In this document: positions 50,748-59,088 of the stretch, one piece after another
Layout of the letters: every line of letters begins with the position of its first letter
Numbering within the stretch: the first letter of the stretch is position 1
Source of the DNA: DAIQRJ01 sp963708795
Lineage (GTDB): Bacteria; Actinomycetota; Actinomycetes; Propionibacteriales; DAIQRJ01
DNA length: 64,000 nucleotides
Reading direction: 5' to 3'
NCBI GenBank assembly: GCA_963708795.1
Contig: CAVPUH010000006.1
Coordinates: 124,001 to 188,000, forward strand
Program-made: the position numbers and the translations under genes
The notes under the pieces: generated by a model
The model's input: only the letters and a program-made list of their open reading frames with translations
Databases searched by the model: none
What the model was told of the DNA's origin: nothing

Positions 50748-51809
50748 TCAGTCGAGCCGGAGCTCGCGCCCGGCCTCGGCCGACTCGTACACGCCGCGAA
50801 GGATCTTCATCAGCGCGACGCCGTGCTCGACCGGGGCGTTCGGCTCCGCCTCGCCGTGGCACAGGGCGACGAAGTGGTCGATCTCGGCCTGGAAGCCCTC
50901 GTCCATCGTGAACGTCGAGCTGTCCAGCTGGGGCACCATGTTGAGCATCGTGTCGTGCTGCTCGGACACCAGCAGGAGCGACGGCTCCAGCTCGGCGCCA
51001 CCCTTCCCGCCGAACACCGCGACCGACAGCGTGTCCTGGGCGGCGTGCAGCGAGAACGCGACGTCCACGAGCAACGACGCGCCGTTCTCGAACCGGATCA
51101 CGGCGTTCGCCATGTCCTCGACGGTGTTCTGCGTCGGGTCGTAGTCCGACACCTGGTACCGCGACTTGCCCACGACGTTCGCCCGGTTGCCGAGGTAGTG
51201 GTAGCTGTTCCCACTGACCGACACCGGCTTCGGCGACCCCATCAGGTACCAGGCGAGGTCGATGACGTGCACGCCGATGTCGATCAGCGGCCCGCCGCCG
51301 GAACGCTCGACGTCGGCGAACCAGCCGCCTGGATTGCCCATCCGGCGGATCGAGCTGGCCTTCGAGTAGTAGATGTCACCCAGGTCGCCGGAGTCGACGA
51401 ACTTCTTCAGGATCTGCGTGTTGAGCCCGTATCGTCGGACGTAGCCCACCTCGAGCACGCGGCCGGTCGCGCCGACCGCCTTCTGCACCTCGAGTGCCTC
51501 GGCCACCGTGCGGCTCAACGGCTTCTCGCAGAGCACGTCCTTGCCGGCGTTGAGGGCATCGATCGAGATCACGGCGTGGCTGTTGTTCCACGTGCACACA
51601 CTGATCGCGTCGAGACCGTCCATCGCCAACAGGTCGTGGTGGTTGTCGAAGGTGTTGGGGACGCCGTACGCCGCCGCCATGCTCTGGGCACGCTCGAGCT
51701 TGAGGTCGGCCACGCCGACGATCTCGACGTCAGGGTTCTTGGCGTAGGACTGGACGTGGAACTGGGCGATGCTTCCGGCCCCCACGAGGCCGACTCTCAA
51801 CGTGCTCAC
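50748..51809 (-). CDS. Gfo/Idh/MocA family oxidoreductase
   Basis: NAD(P)-dependent sugar or inositol dehydrogenase, 353 residues. Rossmann motif VGLVGAGSIAQFHVQSYAKN, the family motif DVLCEKPLSRTVAEAL, and the catalytic region GGPLIDIGVHVIDLAWYLMG with Asp and His. Intact. It follows the isomerase gene after 18 bp, suggesting both act on the same sugar or polyol. Confidence 0.9.
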   Translation of the reverse strand: MSTLRVGLVGAGSIAQFHVQSYAKNPDVEIVGVADLKLERAQSMAAAYGVPNTFDNHHDLLAMDGLDAISVCTWNNSHAVISIDALNAGKDVLCEKPLSRTVAEALEVQKAVGATGRVLEVGYVRRYGLNTQILKKFVDSGDLGDIYYSKASSIRRMGNPGGWFADVERSGGGPLIDIGVHVIDLAWYLMGSPKPVSVSGNSYHYLGNRANVVGKSRYQVSDYDPTQNTVEDMANAVIRFENGASLLVDVAFSLHAAQDTLSVAVFGGKGGAELEPSLLLVSEQHDTMLNMVPQLDSSTFTMDEGFQAEIDHFVALCHGEAEPNAPVEHGVALMKILRGVYESAEAGRELRLD

Positions 51810-51827
51810 GACAGATACTCCCGATGC

Positions 51828-52712
51828 TCAGACGCTGGACAGGATGCGGTTGATGTTGGCGGCCGACTTCGCCGCACCGAGAGCCGAGTCCTCCAGGCCC
51901 TCGAACTCGATCGACAGGAATCCGTCGAAGTCCGAGGCCTTGATGGCCGCGAGGATGCGAGGGATGTTCAGGTCTCCGTGGCCGACGATCGACCCGAGGA
52001 TGTGGTGCCCGCCGGGGGTGGCGAGCCAGCCGTCGCCGGGGACGAAATCGCGGATGAAGAAGTCCTTGAGCTGGACGACCGAGGCGTAGGGCAGGTTCTG
52101 GATGGTCGCGGCGTAGGGGTCCTCGTCGACGCACATGAAGTTGCCGATGTCGAGGGTGGTCTTGAAGTTCGGCTCGTCGACGAGATACATCAGCCGGCGT
52201 ACCCGCTCCGACCCGTTCATGAACATGCCGTGGTTCTCGACGCTCGTCGTGATGCCGTACTGCGCCGCGTACTGGGCGATCTCCTTGCTCGCCGCGGCGA
52301 GAATCGGCAGGCAGGCTTCGAATTCGGCCTGATCCTTCGCGATCTTGGCCCACGGGGCCACGTCGTGGCGCAAGAACGCGATGCCCAGATCGTGGCAGAC
52401 GTCGAGATGCCGTTTCACGCGGTCGATCATCGCGGTGTACGCATCGGGATCGAGGTCGAGGAACTGAGACCCGATGCACATGCCGGAGAGCGTCACGCCC
52501 TTCTCCGCCGCGCGCTGCTTGATGGCGGCGACGAGTTCGGGCTGGCTGTCGAGGGTGGAGTTGTCACCCTGCATGTCGGTCGCCAGCGCGACTGTGGCGA
52601 TCTCCATGTGCGTGCCCTCGCTCTGCGCGATCCAGTCGATCACGTCGAGCATGCTCATGGTGCCGTTGCCCAGCTCGCGCTGGAAACACCAGGTGCTGAA
52701 ACCGAGCTGCAT
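51828..52712 (-). CDS. Sugar phosphate isomerase/epimerase (xylose isomerase-like TIM barrel)
   Basis: AP-endonuclease-2-fold sugar isomerase/epimerase, 294 residues. Metal-binding residues are suggested by TTSVENHGMFMNGSERV (Glu), TTLDIGNFMC (Asp), VQLKDFF, and LSIEFEGLEDS (final Glu). ATG at 52712 with ribosome-binding site GGAGGA at 7 bp. First gene of a two-gene operon with the dehydrogenase. An AT-rich palindrome lies 135 bp upstream. Confidence 0.88.
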   Translation of the reverse strand: MQLGFSTWCFQRELGNGTMSMLDVIDWIAQSEGTHMEIATVALATDMQGDNSTLDSQPELVAAIKQRAAEKGVTLSGMCIGSQFLDLDPDAYTAMIDRVKRHLDVCHDLGIAFLRHDVAPWAKIAKDQAEFEACLPILAAASKEIAQYAAQYGITTSVENHGMFMNGSERVRRLMYLVDEPNFKTTLDIGNFMCVDEDPYAATIQNLPYASVVQLKDFFIRDFVPGDGWLATPGGHHILGSIVGHGDLNIPRILAAIKASDFDGFLSIEFEGLEDSALGAAKSAANINRILSSV

Positions 52713-52846
52713 ACGAGTTCCTCCGGGGTGTCGGTGATGCCGCGATCGATCGGCGGGGGCCGTGTCCGCGCATGGCGACCGACCCCGCACCGACAGACTA
52801 AGGGGTCCCGCGCTGTGGTCGTCGATCGCCCGATGCGCTGTCCGTG

Positions 52847-52864
52847 ATATCAGCATCCTGATAT
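52847..52864. promoter_or_regulatory. AT-rich palindromic operator candidate
   Basis: ATATCAG-CATC-CTGATAT is a perfect inverted repeat (7-bp arms, 4-bp centre) in a strongly GC-rich background, located between the MFS stop and the isomerase start. Symmetry and position suggest an operator for the isomerase-dehydrogenase operon. Confidence 0.5.
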
Positions 52865-52891
52865 TCGACCGCCGGTGGCGAACCACGGTCG

Positions 52892-54196
52892 TCAGCTGGC
52901 CGGAACGTCGACCCTCGGGCGGTTGCGCTCGCTCGCGGCCGCCCACAGCCGCTGGCTGCCGAACGCGATTGAGGCCGAGACGGCGACCGCGATCGCAGCG
53001 CCCGCGAAGGACCACGACAGACCGTGGAAGTCGATGAGGATCCCGGCGATCGCCGTGCCGGCGGCCGCGCCGCTCGTGTTCGACGCCGTGAGGAACGACT
53101 GGGCCTCGTTCATGCGGTCCGGTGGCGAGAGGAGGTCGAGGAGGTTCTGCTGCATGATCAGCGTCGGGGCGATGGTGAGCCCGGTCAGGAAGAGCAGCGG
53201 CAGGAGCAGCCACAGTGGCCGACTCTGCGACACCATCAGCAGCGCCATGGCGCCGAGGAGGACCGCGAACGCCGCGAGGAACCGTGGAACCCGGCGGCGC
53301 TCGTTCCCCGGCCAGTGCCGGGCACCGTAGAGCAGGCCGCCGATCGCGCTCCCGCCGGCGATCGACGCGAACAGGATCCCGACCTTCTGCGTGCCGCCGA
53401 GCACCTCACCCGCGGTCGCGGCCATCGACGTGTCGAGCTGGCCGAACCCGATGCTCATCACCAACATGACCGCGAGCACCGAGAACACCCCAGGCGCGGT
53501 GATCGCGGAGCGCCGGCCGTGGTGCACGTCGCCGACCTCGGTGTGGCGGGGGGCCGATGTCCAGGTGCGAGCGGCCGCGGTCGAGCAATAGGCGAGCCCG
53601 CCGCCGGCCATGAGCAGTGCGGTGACCAGCAGCGGGACCACCGGCGGTGTCACGGCCAACAGCAGGGACAGCAGGAGCGGGCCGCCCACGAACACGAATT
53701 CGACCGACGTGGCGTCCAACGCGTAACCGACGCGTCTGGACCCGGGGTCGGTGAAGATCACCCGCCAGGCCGCACGCATCGCCGGGCTGATCGGCGGGAA
53801 CGTCAGGCCGGCAACGGTCGCCAGGACCACCAGGACCTCATCGCCGGCTCCGGCCACCGCGGAAATCGCCAGGGCCGAGAGCACGGACGCGCTCACGAGC
53901 GACGTCGGCACGAGGATGCGGGGCTGACCGTGACGATCCATCAACCGGCCCCACATCGGCGACCCGGCCGCGGTGCCGAGCGCGTACGCCCCGGTCACGA
54001 ACCCGGCGATGCCGTAGGCGCCACGGATGTGCTGGATGAGCAGGATCATCCCGATCGGGGCCATCGAGATCGGCAGCCTCGCGACGACCGCAGCGAAGAA
54101 GGGCCGGGCAGCCGGTCCGTAGCGCAACAGCCGCACGTATGCGGAGAGGCCGGACCCGACCTCGACCTGTGTCACCACAACTCCCGCGCCGTTCAC
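52892..54196 (-). CDS. Major facilitator superfamily transporter
   Basis: Twelve-helix membrane transporter, 434 residues, intact. The conserved loop GRLMDRHGQPR (motif A-like) follows helix 2. Hydrophobic segments include VLVVLATVAGLTFPPISPAM, LVTALLMAGGGLAYC, FSVLAVMLVMSIGFGQLD and WLLLPLLFLTGLTIAPTLI. Efflux is likely from resemblance to drug/sugar efflux MFS of actinobacteria; substrate unknown. The 174 bp up to the tRNA (54197-54370) show no gene. Confidence 0.85.
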   Translation of the reverse strand: MNGAGVVVTQVEVGSGLSAYVRLLRYGPAARPFFAAVVARLPISMAPIGMILLIQHIRGAYGIAGFVTGAYALGTAAGSPMWGRLMDRHGQPRILVPTSLVSASVLSALAISAVAGAGDEVLVVLATVAGLTFPPISPAMRAAWRVIFTDPGSRRVGYALDATSVEFVFVGGPLLLSLLLAVTPPVVPLLVTALLMAGGGLAYCSTAAARTWTSAPRHTEVGDVHHGRRSAITAPGVFSVLAVMLVMSIGFGQLDTSMAATAGEVLGGTQKVGILFASIAGGSAIGGLLYGARHWPGNERRRVPRFLAAFAVLLGAMALLMVSQSRPLWLLLPLLFLTGLTIAPTLIMQQNLLDLLSPPDRMNEAQSFLTASNTSGAAAGTAIAGILIDFHGLSWSFAGAAIAVAVSASIAFGSQRLWAAASERNRPRVDVPAS

Positions 54197-54370
54197 GACT
54201 TCCCCGGCCTGGATCGTTTCACGGGGATTGCCAGACTGTCACAACTGTCCATGCCGTCGCCAACGGCCGCTGCGCCATCCGCACCGGCGGCGCCGTCGAC
54301 CCCGCGCTGCACCACTGTACGGACGTGTCCGGACGACCGGTCGGCATTTGCTAGAGTTCCGTCCGCACTC

Positions 54371-54459
54371 GTCCGGGTGGCGGAAATGGCAGACGCGCTA
54401 GCTTGAGGTGCTAGTGCCCTTTATCGGGCGTGAGGGTTCAAGTCCCTTCCTGGACACCA
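54371..54459 (+). tRNA. tRNA-Leu (anticodon GAG)
   Basis: Acceptor arms GTCCGGG and CCTGGAC pair (one G-T). The anticodon stem CTAGC/GCTAG encloses loop TTGAGGT with anticodon GAG at 54405-54407. A long variable arm (GCCC-TTTATC-GGGC) marks a class II tRNA, and the T-arm contains GGTTCAAGTCC. CCA is encoded at 54457-54459. TAGAGT at 54352-54357 may be the -10 box. Confidence 0.96.
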
Positions 54460-54642
54460 CGAAAGATCCTTCGACTCGTACCACGGGCCCGATCTGCGGC
54501 TCCTGACTCCCATGAGAAGCCACGGCGCGAGCCGTCCCGTCCAGACGTCGCTGCAGGCATCGCGGCCGAAACCTCGCGTCGAGGCCCCCGCTCGGGGCAC
54601 TATGGACCGTGCGGAGTCGCGAGTGGAGAGGCCGGTGTCGCC

Positions 54643-54930
54643 ATGACGGTCGAGAAGCGTGGACCGGCCCTCGTCGACTGGTTGCTCGAGCAGATCGCGG
54701 CCGACGAGGCCGCAGCCGTCGCGGACCAGGTGCACATGCTGGATTGTGAGGCACGTCGGCGCATGATCGGTGAGTACCGCGACTGCGCAGCCGATGTGGA
54801 CCTCGCCCGGGCCAACGACTCGGTGTCGGTCGCTCAGCAACGAGTCCTCAGCTCGATGACAGCGTCTCTGCGCGAACTGGCGGAGTCGTTCGCTGGCCGC
54901 GCCGGGTACGTCGACAGCTGGCGGCGCTGA
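54643..54930 (+). CDS. DUF6221-like small protein
   Basis: Small helical protein, 95 residues from ATG 54643. LVDWLLEQIAADEAAAVADQ at the N-terminus, ARRRMIGEYRDC in the middle and LRELAESFAGRAGYVDSWRR at the end follow the pattern of DUF6221 proteins, which occur in actinomycetes and often in accessory regions. Function unknown. It is the first gene after tRNA-Leu; the 183-bp gap between them shows nothing clear. Confidence 0.6.
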   Translation: MTVEKRGPALVDWLLEQIAADEAAAVADQVHMLDCEARRRMIGEYRDCAADVDLARANDSVSVAQQRVLSSMTASLRELAESFAGRAGYVDSWRR

Positions 54931-54951
54931 GACTGCGCCTGAGGGACGACC

Positions 54952-55452
54952 TCAAAGCCGTTCGACAGTGGCCTGGTCCTCAATGCCTCCGAAGTAGCGG
55001 TCGAGCACGGCCTCGAACACCGGCTCACCGGCCGACGCCCGGGCGAACAACGTCATCGAGGACTGCAGCTTCTGGGCGTCGACCGCGCCGAACACGTCGA
55101 TTGCCGAGCGTCCGGTCGCGTCCGTGAGGAGCGTCGCGCACTCGAGGAGTCGTGGTCCCAGCACCGGGTGCTCCAGGTACGCCGCGGCCTCCTGGAGTGA
55201 CGCGAGTGCATACCTGCGTGACATGGCGCTGCTGCCGAGTCCGGCGATCTGCGGGAACACGAACCACATCCAGTGACTCGTCTTCTGCCCGGCCCGGAGT
55301 TCGGCGACTGCTCGCGGGTACGTCCCACCCGCGTCCTGCGCCGTTACGAAGCGATCGAGGTTCCAGCGGTCGGTCACGTCAGCCTTCTCGCGTGTGAGGC
55401 GATCGCCGTCCGCCGGCGATCGGGAGTCGTCATCCGGCGATCGTGCCATCAC
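54952..55452 (-). CDS. DUF1810 family protein
   Basis: Conserved small protein, up to 166 residues. The family signature is clear: WNLDRFVTAQD, KTSHWMWFVFPQIAGLGSSAMSRRYAL and EAAAYLEHPVLGPRLLECATLL, with DKLQ-like DAQKLQSSMTLFA. The N-terminal 25 residues are acidic and poorly conserved, so GTG at 55377 is a plausible alternative start. Function unknown. Intact. Confidence 0.85.
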   Translation of the reverse strand: MMARSPDDDSRSPADGDRLTREKADVTDRWNLDRFVTAQDAGGTYPRAVAELRAGQKTSHWMWFVFPQIAGLGSSAMSRRYALASLQEAAAYLEHPVLGPRLLECATLLTDATGRSAIDVFGAVDAQKLQSSMTLFARASAGEPVFEAVLDRYFGGIEDQATVERL

Positions 55453-55502
55453 GCTCGGTAGCGCGGCGCGGACGCTCGTCGTCGACGGCCTAGCATCGGG
55501 GC

Positions 55503-56360
55503 GTGCGCGTCGACGAACTGGCTGTCTACCCGATCAAGTCGACCGCACCGGTCGGCCTCGACCATGCCCGCGTCGAACCGTGGGGTCTGGCCGACGACCG
55601 CCGCTGGATGATCGTGGATCCCGACGGGACACTCATCACCGCACGCCGGCACCCGAGATTGCTGCATGTGCGGGCCCAGGTGCTCGGCCCCGGTTGCGTC
55701 CGGGTGGAGGGACCCCACGCCGAAGCGCTCGACGTCGACACGTCCGGTGGAGGGCTCGTACCCGTGTCGGTCTGGTCCAGCACCCTCGACGCGACCCGCT
55801 CGCCGGTCACCGCCGACGCGTGGTTCTCCGCGTTGCTCGAGCGTCCGGTCCGGCTCGTGTGGCTGGACGACCCGACCAGGCGCGCGATCAACCCTGCCCA
55901 CGGCCGACCGGGTGAGGTGGTCAGCTTCGCCGACGGCTACCCGCTGCTGCTCACGACCAGGACGTCGCTGGCGCGACTCAACGACTGGATCACCGAAGTC
56001 GCGGCGTCGCGGGACGAGGATGCTCCCGAGCCGACGGCAATGAACCGCTTCCGGCCGAACGTCGTGGTCGACGGTGAGGGCGCCTTCGACGAGGACCGGT
56101 GGCTGTCCATCCGCATCGGGTCGGTGCAGTTCCGCGTGACCGAGCCGTGTGCCCGCTGCGTGCTGACGACGATCGACCCCCTGACGCTGAGCCGCGGCCG
56201 CGAACCGCTGCGCACACTGGCGAAACGCCGCCGACAGGGCACCAGCGTGTTGTTCGGCGCGAACCTCATCCCGGACGGTGTCGTGCCCGGGGACGAGGCG
56301 GCGACGATCGCGGTGGGCGACGAACTGGCTGTGCTGGAGCGCGACGACCGAGCCGCGTGA
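55503..56360 (+). CDS. MOSC domain-containing protein (YcbX/mARC-like)
   Basis: Molybdenum-cofactor sulfurase C-terminal type protein, 285 residues. The beta-barrel N-terminal domain is VDELAVYPIKSTAPVGLDHARVE. The MOSC domain contains MNRFRPNVVVDG and the conserved Cys ligand in VTEPCARCVLTTIDP. Such proteins bind Moco and reduce N-hydroxylated compounds. GTG start at 55503. Convergent with the dienelactone hydrolase gene, four bases apart. Confidence 0.87.
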   Translation: MRVDELAVYPIKSTAPVGLDHARVEPWGLADDRRWMIVDPDGTLITARRHPRLLHVRAQVLGPGCVRVEGPHAEALDVDTSGGGLVPVSVWSSTLDATRSPVTADAWFSALLERPVRLVWLDDPTRRAINPAHGRPGEVVSFADGYPLLLTTRTSLARLNDWITEVAASRDEDAPEPTAMNRFRPNVVVDGEGAFDEDRWLSIRIGSVQFRVTEPCARCVLTTIDPLTLSRGREPLRTLAKRRRQGTSVLFGANLIPDGVVPGDEAATIAVGDELAVLERDDRAA

Positions 56361-56364
56361 GCAC

Positions 56365-57063
56365 TCACGTCGTCGGCAGCTCGCGAGCGAGGAAGTCGAC
56401 CGTGGTGGTCCAGGCCGCTCGGGACGCGTCGGCGTGGTGGAACGGCGGGCGCGGGTTGTCGAAGGCGTGGCCGGCGCCGGGGTAGGTGCGGAAGTCGGAG
56501 CCGGCAGGCACCGCCGCCGCGATGGCGGCGACGACGTCCGGCGGGATGTAGTCGTCGGCGAGGCCGAAGTGATAGAGCGCGTGCGGCGTCACCCGGTCGG
56601 CCCGATCGAGCTGACCCGCCACCGACGAGCCGTAGTAGCAGACGAACACATCCGGGTCGGCCAGCGCGGCCACGGCGAAACCGACACCGCCACCGAAGCA
56701 GAAGCCGACGACGCCGGTACCGCCGTCGACCTCGTCGAGATCCGCCAGCGCCGTCAGGGCGGCCCGGGAGTCGTCGATCGGCTGCGCGTCGTCCAGGCGT
56801 GAAGCCAGCTCCATGGCGCGGGGAAGGTAATCCGGCCGTGTCTCGTCGACCGTGAGTTCGCCGACCCGCCAGAACAATGCCGGCGCGACCACGACGTAAC
56901 CGAGCTCGGCCAGTTGCCGGGCGCGTTCCTGGACGTAGGCGCTCAACCCGAAGATCTCCTGGATCACCAGCAGTCCGGGGCCACGGCCGGAACGCGGCAG
57001 CCACTTCCACGCCGGCATCGGGCCGTCCGCTGTCTGGATCTCGATCTGCTCGGCATCCGTCAC
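56365..57063 (-). CDS. Dienelactone hydrolase family protein
   Basis: Alpha/beta hydrolase of the DLH type, 232 residues. The nucleophile elbow GVVGFCFGGGVGF carries the Cys nucleophile; the Asp is in FGLADDYIPPD and the His in YPGAGHAFDNP. EIFGLSAYVQERARQLAE is conserved. Intact. It follows the MerR gene after five bases and is probably cotranscribed with it. Confidence 0.9.
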   Translation of the reverse strand: MTDAEQIEIQTADGPMPAWKWLPRSGRGPGLLVIQEIFGLSAYVQERARQLAELGYVVVAPALFWRVGELTVDETRPDYLPRAMELASRLDDAQPIDDSRAALTALADLDEVDGGTGVVGFCFGGGVGFAVAALADPDVFVCYYGSSVAGQLDRADRVTPHALYHFGLADDYIPPDVVAAIAAAVPAGSDFRTYPGAGHAFDNPRPPFHHADASRAAWTTTVDFLARELPTT

Positions 57064-57068
57064 GACGG

Positions 57069-57704
57069 TCAGTATGACGTCGGATACCGCTGGGCCGACG
57101 CGTCCTCCTGCGCGAGCAACCTCAGGGCCGCGGCCGCCTCGCCGTACAACGCCACCCCGACGACGACGGCGCGGGCCAATTCCTCCCGGGGAGCGGAGGC
57201 CGGCGGGAGCGAGGCGATCTCGTCGGCCGCCAGCGCCCGGGCGTGCGCGGCATGGAGGGCCAGCAGGTTCTCGAGGGGCACTTCACCGACGACCGAGCGC
57301 AGGCCGAGCACGGCGTCGGCCAGTCGGTTCCGGGTCGGTGCGTCGGGCCGAATGGTCCAACCGAGGCCCGCCAGATAGGCGTCGACCTCGGCGCGCACCG
57401 ACCGCCACACGTCGGACTCCCGGTCGGGCGAACCGGCCACCGCGTACTGCACCGCACCGAGCAGATCGTGGACGCCGAGGCCCGGTTCGTCGACGGCGAC
57501 GAGCACGGCACGAACGTCCTGCAGGCGGACTCCCCCGACCTCGACGAGCGCCCGGATCAGCCGCAGCCGATCGAGGTGGGCGGCGTCGTATCGCGCCTGG
57601 TTCACACCGGTGCGTTCGCCCGCGGGCAACAGTCCCTCGCGCAGGTAGTACTTCACGGTCGGGACGGGAACGCCGCTGGCCCGGCTCAGCTCGGCCATAC
57701 GCAT
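57069..57704 (-). CDS. MerR family transcriptional regulator
   Basis: Winged helix-turn-helix regulator, 211 residues. MRMAELSRASGVPVPTVKYYLREGLLP is the HTH, ARYDAAHLDRLRLIRALVEVGGVRLQDVRAVL the wing and start of the dimerisation helix. The C-terminal effector domain is all-helical and unassigned. ATG at 57704 with GGAG 8 bp upstream fixes the start. Divergent from the DUF4188 gene across a strong palindrome likely to be its operator. Confidence 0.9.
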   Translation of the reverse strand: MRMAELSRASGVPVPTVKYYLREGLLPAGERTGVNQARYDAAHLDRLRLIRALVEVGGVRLQDVRAVLVAVDEPGLGVHDLLGAVQYAVAGSPDRESDVWRSVRAEVDAYLAGLGWTIRPDAPTRNRLADAVLGLRSVVGEVPLENLLALHAAHARALAADEIASLPPASAPREELARAVVVGVALYGEAAAALRLLAQEDASAQRYPTSY

Positions 57705-57742
57705 CTGTCCTGCTCCTTCGCACCGATGGATCTTGCGTGAGC

Positions 57743-57785
57743 TTATGGAGAGTGACACTATCCATAATAGAGAGTGACAGTGTCC
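57743..57785. promoter_or_regulatory. MerR-type operator: 25-bp palindrome plus second half-conserved copy
   Basis: 57743-57767 is a 25-bp palindrome with arms TTATGGAGAGTG and CACTATCCATAA around one central base; only two arm pairs mismatch. A second copy of the core (AGAGAGTGACAGTGTCC) lies at 57769-57785, 22 bp further on. The site sits in the 110-bp gap between merR and the DUF4188 gene. MerR proteins typically bind such dyads between -35 and -10. Which promoter is controlled is inferred. Confidence 0.65.
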
Positions 57786-57814
57786 GATGTGGTCCGGAGA
57801 GTAACGGAGAGACG

Positions 57815-58323
57815 ATGTCCAGGAACCCCGTGGTCCCCGCGCGAATGACCGGTGTGCTCGATGACGAGTTCGTCGTGTTCCTGATCGGCATGCGCGTCAA
57901 CAAGCCGTGGAAGGTGCGCCAGTGGCTACCGGCGTTCCTCGCGATGCCGAAGATGCTCGCCGAACTCTCGAGGCGACCGGAACTCGGTCTGCTCGGATAC
58001 CGCCTGACGTTCGGCATCGACGGTCCCACGGTCATCCAGTACTGGCGCAGCACCGAACAGCTGATGGCGTATGCGCATTCGAGCGACGACGCGCATCTGC
58101 CGGCCTGGCGGGCCTTCAACAAGGCGGTGGGGCGATCCGGTGACGTCGGCATCTGGCACGAGACCTTCGTCGTCGCGCCCGGCGCCTACGAGAACATCTA
58201 CGTCAACATGCCGCGATTCGGCCTGGCCGCAGCGGGCGAGCATCTGCCGGTGGCAGCCCGCGGCGGCACTGCGCGACAGCGGCTCTCCGCTCAGGACAGC
58301 TCGGCAGCTCCCAGCCGCCAGTA
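57815..58323 (+). CDS. DUF4188 domain-containing protein
   Basis: About 169 residues, ATG at 57815 with a purine-rich ribosome-binding site. The DUF4188 pattern is visible: FVVFLIGMRVNKPWKVRQWLPAFLAMPKML, LGYRLTFGIDGPTVIQYWRSTEQLMAYAHS and GDVGIWHETFVVAPGAYENIYVNMPRFGLA. The ferredoxin-like fold resembles heme-degrading or antibiotic monooxygenase barrels. Function unknown. Divergent from a MerR regulator that probably controls it. Its last 33 bases overlap the end of the convergent siderophore-interacting gene. Confidence 0.85.
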
Positions 58324-58994
58324 GCCCATGAACGCGACCGAACGACGGTCGATGCCGAGATCGCGCACCAGCCGTCGACGCAGGTGCTTGGCCACGCCGG
58401 ACTCGCCCGCCAACCACGCGTAGACGCTGTCGTCGGCTCGGGTGTCGTCGGGGACGTCCCACGGATCGTCCTCGTCTCGGTGTTCTCCGCGGAGACACCG
58501 GATCTGACCGCCGGACGAGAGTCGTGGGCCTCGGTCATCACGCGTTCGACCGCCGGGATCAACGCCGACCCGTGCGCTGCGGGGCCGCGCGCGAACCAGA
58601 CGACCTCGAGGTCCGGTGGTACCGACAGGTCGAGCCGCGGTCGGCACTTGCGGGATGGCCGTGCCGCGGGCGGTGATCGGCAGCCGTTCGCGGATGGTCG
58701 CCACGGCCGGGACGGCCGTCTCGTCCGCGGCGAGGACATAGGTCACCGAACCCGGCGGCGGCCGCCACTCGAACGCCGCGGTGGATCGGTCGGCACGCGC
58801 ATTGTGACCGACGAGGCGGATCTCGTCGCCGACGCGCGCACGATTGACCCAGCGGGAGGCCGAGCCGTCGTCGCCGTGCCCGACCAGGTCGACGTGGACC
58901 TCGTGGGCGCGCGCGCTCACACGTGACGAACCGTGTACGTGCGGATCGGGTTCCGGAGCTCGGCCGGCAAAGCCCGCCAGGAGATCTCGGTCAC
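58291..58994 (-). CDS. Siderophore-interacting protein (FAD-dependent ferric reductase), frameshifts
   Basis: Cytosolic SIP-type flavoprotein that reduces imported ferric siderophores, about 235 residues. From GTG 58994: EISWRALPAELRNPIRTYTVRHV (FAD-binding RTYT motif), shift near 58925, then ARAHEVHVDLVGHGDDGSASRW, TYVLAADETAVPAVATIRERLP, shift near 58640, DLEVVWFARGPAAHGSALI, shift near 58495, and the conserved end DDSVYAWLAGESGVAKHLRRR with AFMGYWRLG. The length is slightly short for the family at the N-terminus. An IdeR-like box lies just upstream. Confidence 0.82.
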
Positions 58995-59020
58995 GGATCG
59001 GATTGATCCTTCGGGGCGAC

Positions 59021-59039
59021 ATTGGTAAGGCAACCCTAA
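59021..59039 (-). promoter_or_regulatory. IdeR/DtxR-like iron box upstream of the siderophore-interacting gene
   Basis: The minus strand reads TTAGGGTTGCCTTACCAAT, which matches about 14 of 19 positions of the known actinobacterial IdeR/DtxR consensus (TTAGGTTAGSCTAACCTAA). It ends 27 bp before the GTG start. Iron-dependent repression is therefore likely. Confidence 0.55.
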
Positions 59040-59088
59040 CCGAGTCGGTTCACAGGAGTCGACCGCCTCCGGAACACAGCCTGCCGAT

